A stretch of DNA of 64,000 bases from Paenimyroides ummariense (GTDB lineage: Bacteria; Bacteroidota; Bacteroidia; Flavobacteriales; Flavobacteriaceae): NCBI RefSeq assembly GCF_900115115.1, contig NZ_FOVI01000015.1:1-64000 (forward strand), in the 5' to 3' direction. Below the pieces are notes generated by a model, which was not told where the DNA came from, made no database searches, and saw nothing but the letters and a program-made list of their open reading frames with translations. The position numbers were made by a program, and so were the translations under genes. Positions 61,934 to 64,000 of this stretch are shown here, in pieces (position 1 is the stretch's first letter; each line of letters starts with the position of its first letter).

Positions 61934-63016
61934 ATGACAATTTTAGATACATTCAAAACCACCAATTACTCAAAAATAAACAACAAAGGTTCGTTGACCT
62001 TTTCGGCGCCAAGCAATATTGCTTTGGTAAAATATTGGGGCAAAAAAGAAAATCAAATTCCGGCAAATCCGTCGTTAAGTTTTACGCTGAACAATTGTAA
62101 AACGGTTACAACTTTGCAGTACGAACCAAAAAACGATAAAAATATTTCGTTCGATTTATTGTTTGAAGGTCAGCCTAAAGAATCATTCCGACCAAAAATT
62201 CAAAAATATTTTGAACGCATTCAAGATTTGTGTCCGTACATTTTAGATTATCATTTTACAATCGATACTAAAAATACGTTTCCGCACAGTTCCGGTATTG
62301 CTTCATCGGCTTCGGGCATGGCGGCATTGTCTGCAAATATTATTGCTTTGGAAAAGTTGGTAAACCCTAACGAAACCGAAGATTATTACTTGCAAAAAGC
62401 ATCGTTATTAGCTCGTTTAGGATCAGGCAGTGCATGCCGTAGCATTAAAGGAAACATTGTAGTTTGGGGCGAAACAGAAAGTATTGAGAATAGTTCTGAT
62501 TTGTTCGGAGTTGAATTTCCGTACGAAGTAAACGCTATTTTTGAAAATTATCAGGACACTATTTTATTGGTTGATAAAGGCGAAAAGCAGGTTTCAAGCA
62601 CGGTTGGACATGAATTAATGCACAATCATCCGTTTGCAGAACGTCGTTTTCAACAGGCACATGAAAATATCGCGAAGCTTAAAGAAATTTTAAAATCGGG
62701 CAGTTTAACCGAATTTATTGCATTGGTAGAAAGCGAAGCATTAACGCTGCATTCCATGATGATGACATCGATGCCGTATTTTATTTTAATGAAACCAAAC
62801 ACATTGGAAATCATTAATCAAATCTGGAAATTTAGAGAAACAACCAACATTCCGGTTTGTTTTACATTAGATGCCGGAGCAAATGTACACGTGCTTTATC
62901 CGAACAATTATAAAGAGGAAGTTCAGAATTTTATTGCAGATGAATTGGCAAAATACTGTCAGAACAATCAGTTTATACATGATGAAATGGGCTTTGGTGT
63001 TGAAAGTTTATCATAA
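61934..63016 (+). CDS. mvaD: Diphosphomevalonate decarboxylase
   Basis: This 360-residue GHMP-superfamily enzyme makes isopentenyl diphosphate from mevalonate diphosphate with ATP. The start SAPSNIALVKYWGKKENQIPANPSLSFTLN, the catalytic ATP loop HSSGIASSASGMAALSANI, the segment ARLGSGSACRS and the late DAGANVHVLY are all characteristic. Length is normal. The next gene begins 17 bases after its stop. Confidence 0.96.
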   Translation: MTILDTFKTTNYSKINNKGSLTFSAPSNIALVKYWGKKENQIPANPSLSFTLNNCKTVTTLQYEPKNDKNISFDLLFEGQPKESFRPKIQKYFERIQDLCPYILDYHFTIDTKNTFPHSSGIASSASGMAALSANIIALEKLVNPNETEDYYLQKASLLARLGSGSACRSIKGNIVVWGETESIENSSDLFGVEFPYEVNAIFENYQDTILLVDKGEKQVSSTVGHELMHNHPFAERRFQQAHENIAKLKEILKSGSLTEFIALVESEALTLHSMMMTSMPYFILMKPNTLEIINQIWKFRETTNIPVCFTLDAGANVHVLYPNNYKEEVQNFIADELAKYCQNNQFIHDEMGFGVESLS

Positions 63017-63033
63017 AAAAATCGATTTAGAAA

Positions 63034-63378
63034 ATGCAAAAACAAAACTGTACACACTGCCACAAACCAATGATTTGCAATGCGAATGACATTGCAAACT
63101 GCGATTGCCAGAAAGTGGAACTTTTAGACGAAACCGTTGCATTTTTGTACGAAAAAACTCAGCACGATTGTTTGTGTAACGATTGTTTAAAGAAGTTCGA
63201 TGAATTAATGAAGTTTTCATTGACTAACAAATTCCCAAAACGTCCTACAGAAATGGTTGAAGGGTTACATTTTTACATGGAAAACGGTTTTTTTGTTTTT
63301 ACCGAAACCTATCATTTTTTAAAAGGTCGCTGTTGTAAAAATGGTTGCCGCCATTGCGTTTATGGTATTCATAAATAA
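63034..63378 (+). CDS. Cysteine-rich CWC / DUF5522 fusion protein
   Basis: This 114-residue cytosolic protein opens with a Cys-rich CWC-type part (CTHCHKPMICNANDIANCDCQ), and further Cys residues follow (HDCLCNDCLKKFDE). It ends with a DUF5522 segment (MVEGLHFYMENGFFVFTETYHFLKGRCC, then NGCRHCVYGIH). The clustered Cys and His residues suggest zinc or iron-sulphur binding. In many Bacteroidetes the two domains are separate small genes; here they are one polypeptide. The role is unknown. It is 17 bases downstream of mvaD and 12 bases upstream of the frameshifted Crp/Fnr gene. Confidence 0.8.
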   Translation: MQKQNCTHCHKPMICNANDIANCDCQKVELLDETVAFLYEKTQHDCLCNDCLKKFDELMKFSLTNKFPKRPTEMVEGLHFYMENGFFVFTETYHFLKGRCCKNGCRHCVYGIHK

Positions 63379-63390
63379 TTATCTGCTAAA

Positions 63391-63977
63391 ATGAAACCAC
63401 AACTTTCTATCGATCTGCTTTTGTCTTTTGGTGCTGTTTGTAACGAGTACGAGAAAGGAAAGGTGCTTTTTCATGAAGGTGACGAAGCTGCGTTTTATTA
63501 TCAGCTGGTTTACGGCAGCGTAAAAATGTATAACACAAACGACGATGGAAAGGAATTTACACAAGGATATTTTTCAAACGGACAAAGTTTTGGTGAACCG
63601 CCATTGTTTATAAACGAAAAGTATCCGGCATCTGCAATGATCTTTCAAAAATCGGAAATCATTAAACTGTCAAAAGAAAAATTCCTGAAAATTCTTGATG
63701 AATTTCCTGATATTCAAAAAGAATTTTTAAATCTAATGGCGCGCCGTATCCATACAAAAGCAACTGCGTCTAAAGACATCATCAATCAAAAAGCAGAATT
63801 CAGGGTACAGTCGTTTTTAGATTCTTACAAGAAATCAACCGAAAAGAACACATTGATTTAACCCGACAAGAAATTGCTAATTTTACAGGTTTACGAGTTG
63901 AAACCGTGATTCGTGCATTGGGAAAAATGAAGAAGAACAATATCGTAGAAATTAAAAGTCAGAAAATTTACTATTAA
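63391..63977 (+). pseudogene. Crp/Fnr-family regulator interrupted by a frameshift
   Basis: The first frame (63391-63861) encodes 156 residues with a cyclic-nucleotide-binding-type domain: EYEKGKVLFHEGDEAAFYYQLVYGSVKMY, SFGEPPLF, then the linking helix FLNLMARRIHTKA. It stops before any DNA-binding part. The +2 frame continues with LQEINRKEHIDLTRQEIANFTGLRVETVIRALGKM, a normal Crp helix-turn-helix, and ends KIYY at 63977. A one-base loss (or two-base gain) near 63815-63850 explains this. It may be a true inactivating mutation or a sequencing error in an A-rich tract. Confidence 0.88.
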
Positions 63978-64000
63978 TAAAGGGATCGCAAAAAGCAGAT

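Overview
The window looks like a chromosomal segment of a flavobacterium (Bacteroidetes, Flavobacteriaceae or a close relative). The evidence is AT-rich DNA, a type IX secretion (T9SS) type-B sorting domain at the left edge, Bacteroidetes-style promoters (TTTG, about 19 bases, TAnnTTTG), PepSY-like and CHU_C-type proteins, a degradative-class HMG-CoA reductase in a mevalonate pathway, and a ComEC that lacks the nuclease-like C-terminal domain. No plasmid, phage or conjugative element backbone is seen. The region reads as core genome with a few accessory insertions.

Layout. 1-1326: 3' part of a large secreted T9SS protein. 1476-4892: IcmF, a fused B12 acyl-CoA mutase. 4948-9786 (minus): a CDF zinc exporter, then a separate four-gene envelope operon (two paralogous zinc-ribbon membrane proteins, an SPFH protein and a small membrane protein), divergent from an ABC ATPase/membrane-protein pair (9901-12939). 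12999-17300: ferritin, two START-like proteins, a DUF1801/OmdA protein, a PepSY-like lipoprotein and two thioredoxin-fold lipoproteins. 17370-24098: a giant alpha-2-macroglobulin with a CxEQ thioester and an embedded plug-like segment. 24979-30046 (minus): udk, a divIC-like gene, mutA and mutB, with a toxin-antitoxin pair between the two mutase genes. 30047-30734: an orphan promoter/terminator unit and two tandem tRNA-Pro genes. 30926-36460: trxB, an orphan ABC ATPase, a putAbiC-like membrane protein, an M15-like protein, an FAD oxidoreductase and a GH25 lysozyme. 36472-37620: a 21-bp repeat array and a hairpin- and inverted-repeat-bounded gene cassette. 37754-46576: an OppC-like permease, a C-terminal processing protease, surE, lpxB, an NlpC/P60 hydrolase, comEC and a thioredoxin-like protein. 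46655-55734 (minus): a dipeptidyl peptidase IV with four POT peptide transporters. 55842-64000: a GRAM-like protein, the mevalonate genes (HMG-CoA reductase, GHMP kinase, diphosphomevalonate decarboxylase) interspersed with a PD-(D/E)XK protein, a lipoprotein and a BaiN/HI0933-type flavoprotein, then a CWC/DUF5522 protein and a frameshifted Crp/Fnr regulator.

How the genes work together. DPP IV plus POT carriers form a peptide-scavenging locus. IcmF and MutAB provide two distinct B12 carbon-skeleton mutases. HMG-CoA reductase, GHMP kinase and MvaD give part of the mevalonate route to isoprenoids. The thioredoxin reductase and several thioredoxin-fold proteins serve redox upkeep. The most unusual items are the zinc-ribbon/SPFH operon, the hairpin-bounded cassette next to a 21-bp repeat array, the toxin-antitoxin pair inside the mutAB operon, the orphan promoter with phased direct repeats at 30137-30183, the plug-containing macroglobulin and the broken Crp/Fnr gene. 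All functional calls come from reading motifs in the sequence; no database search was run.
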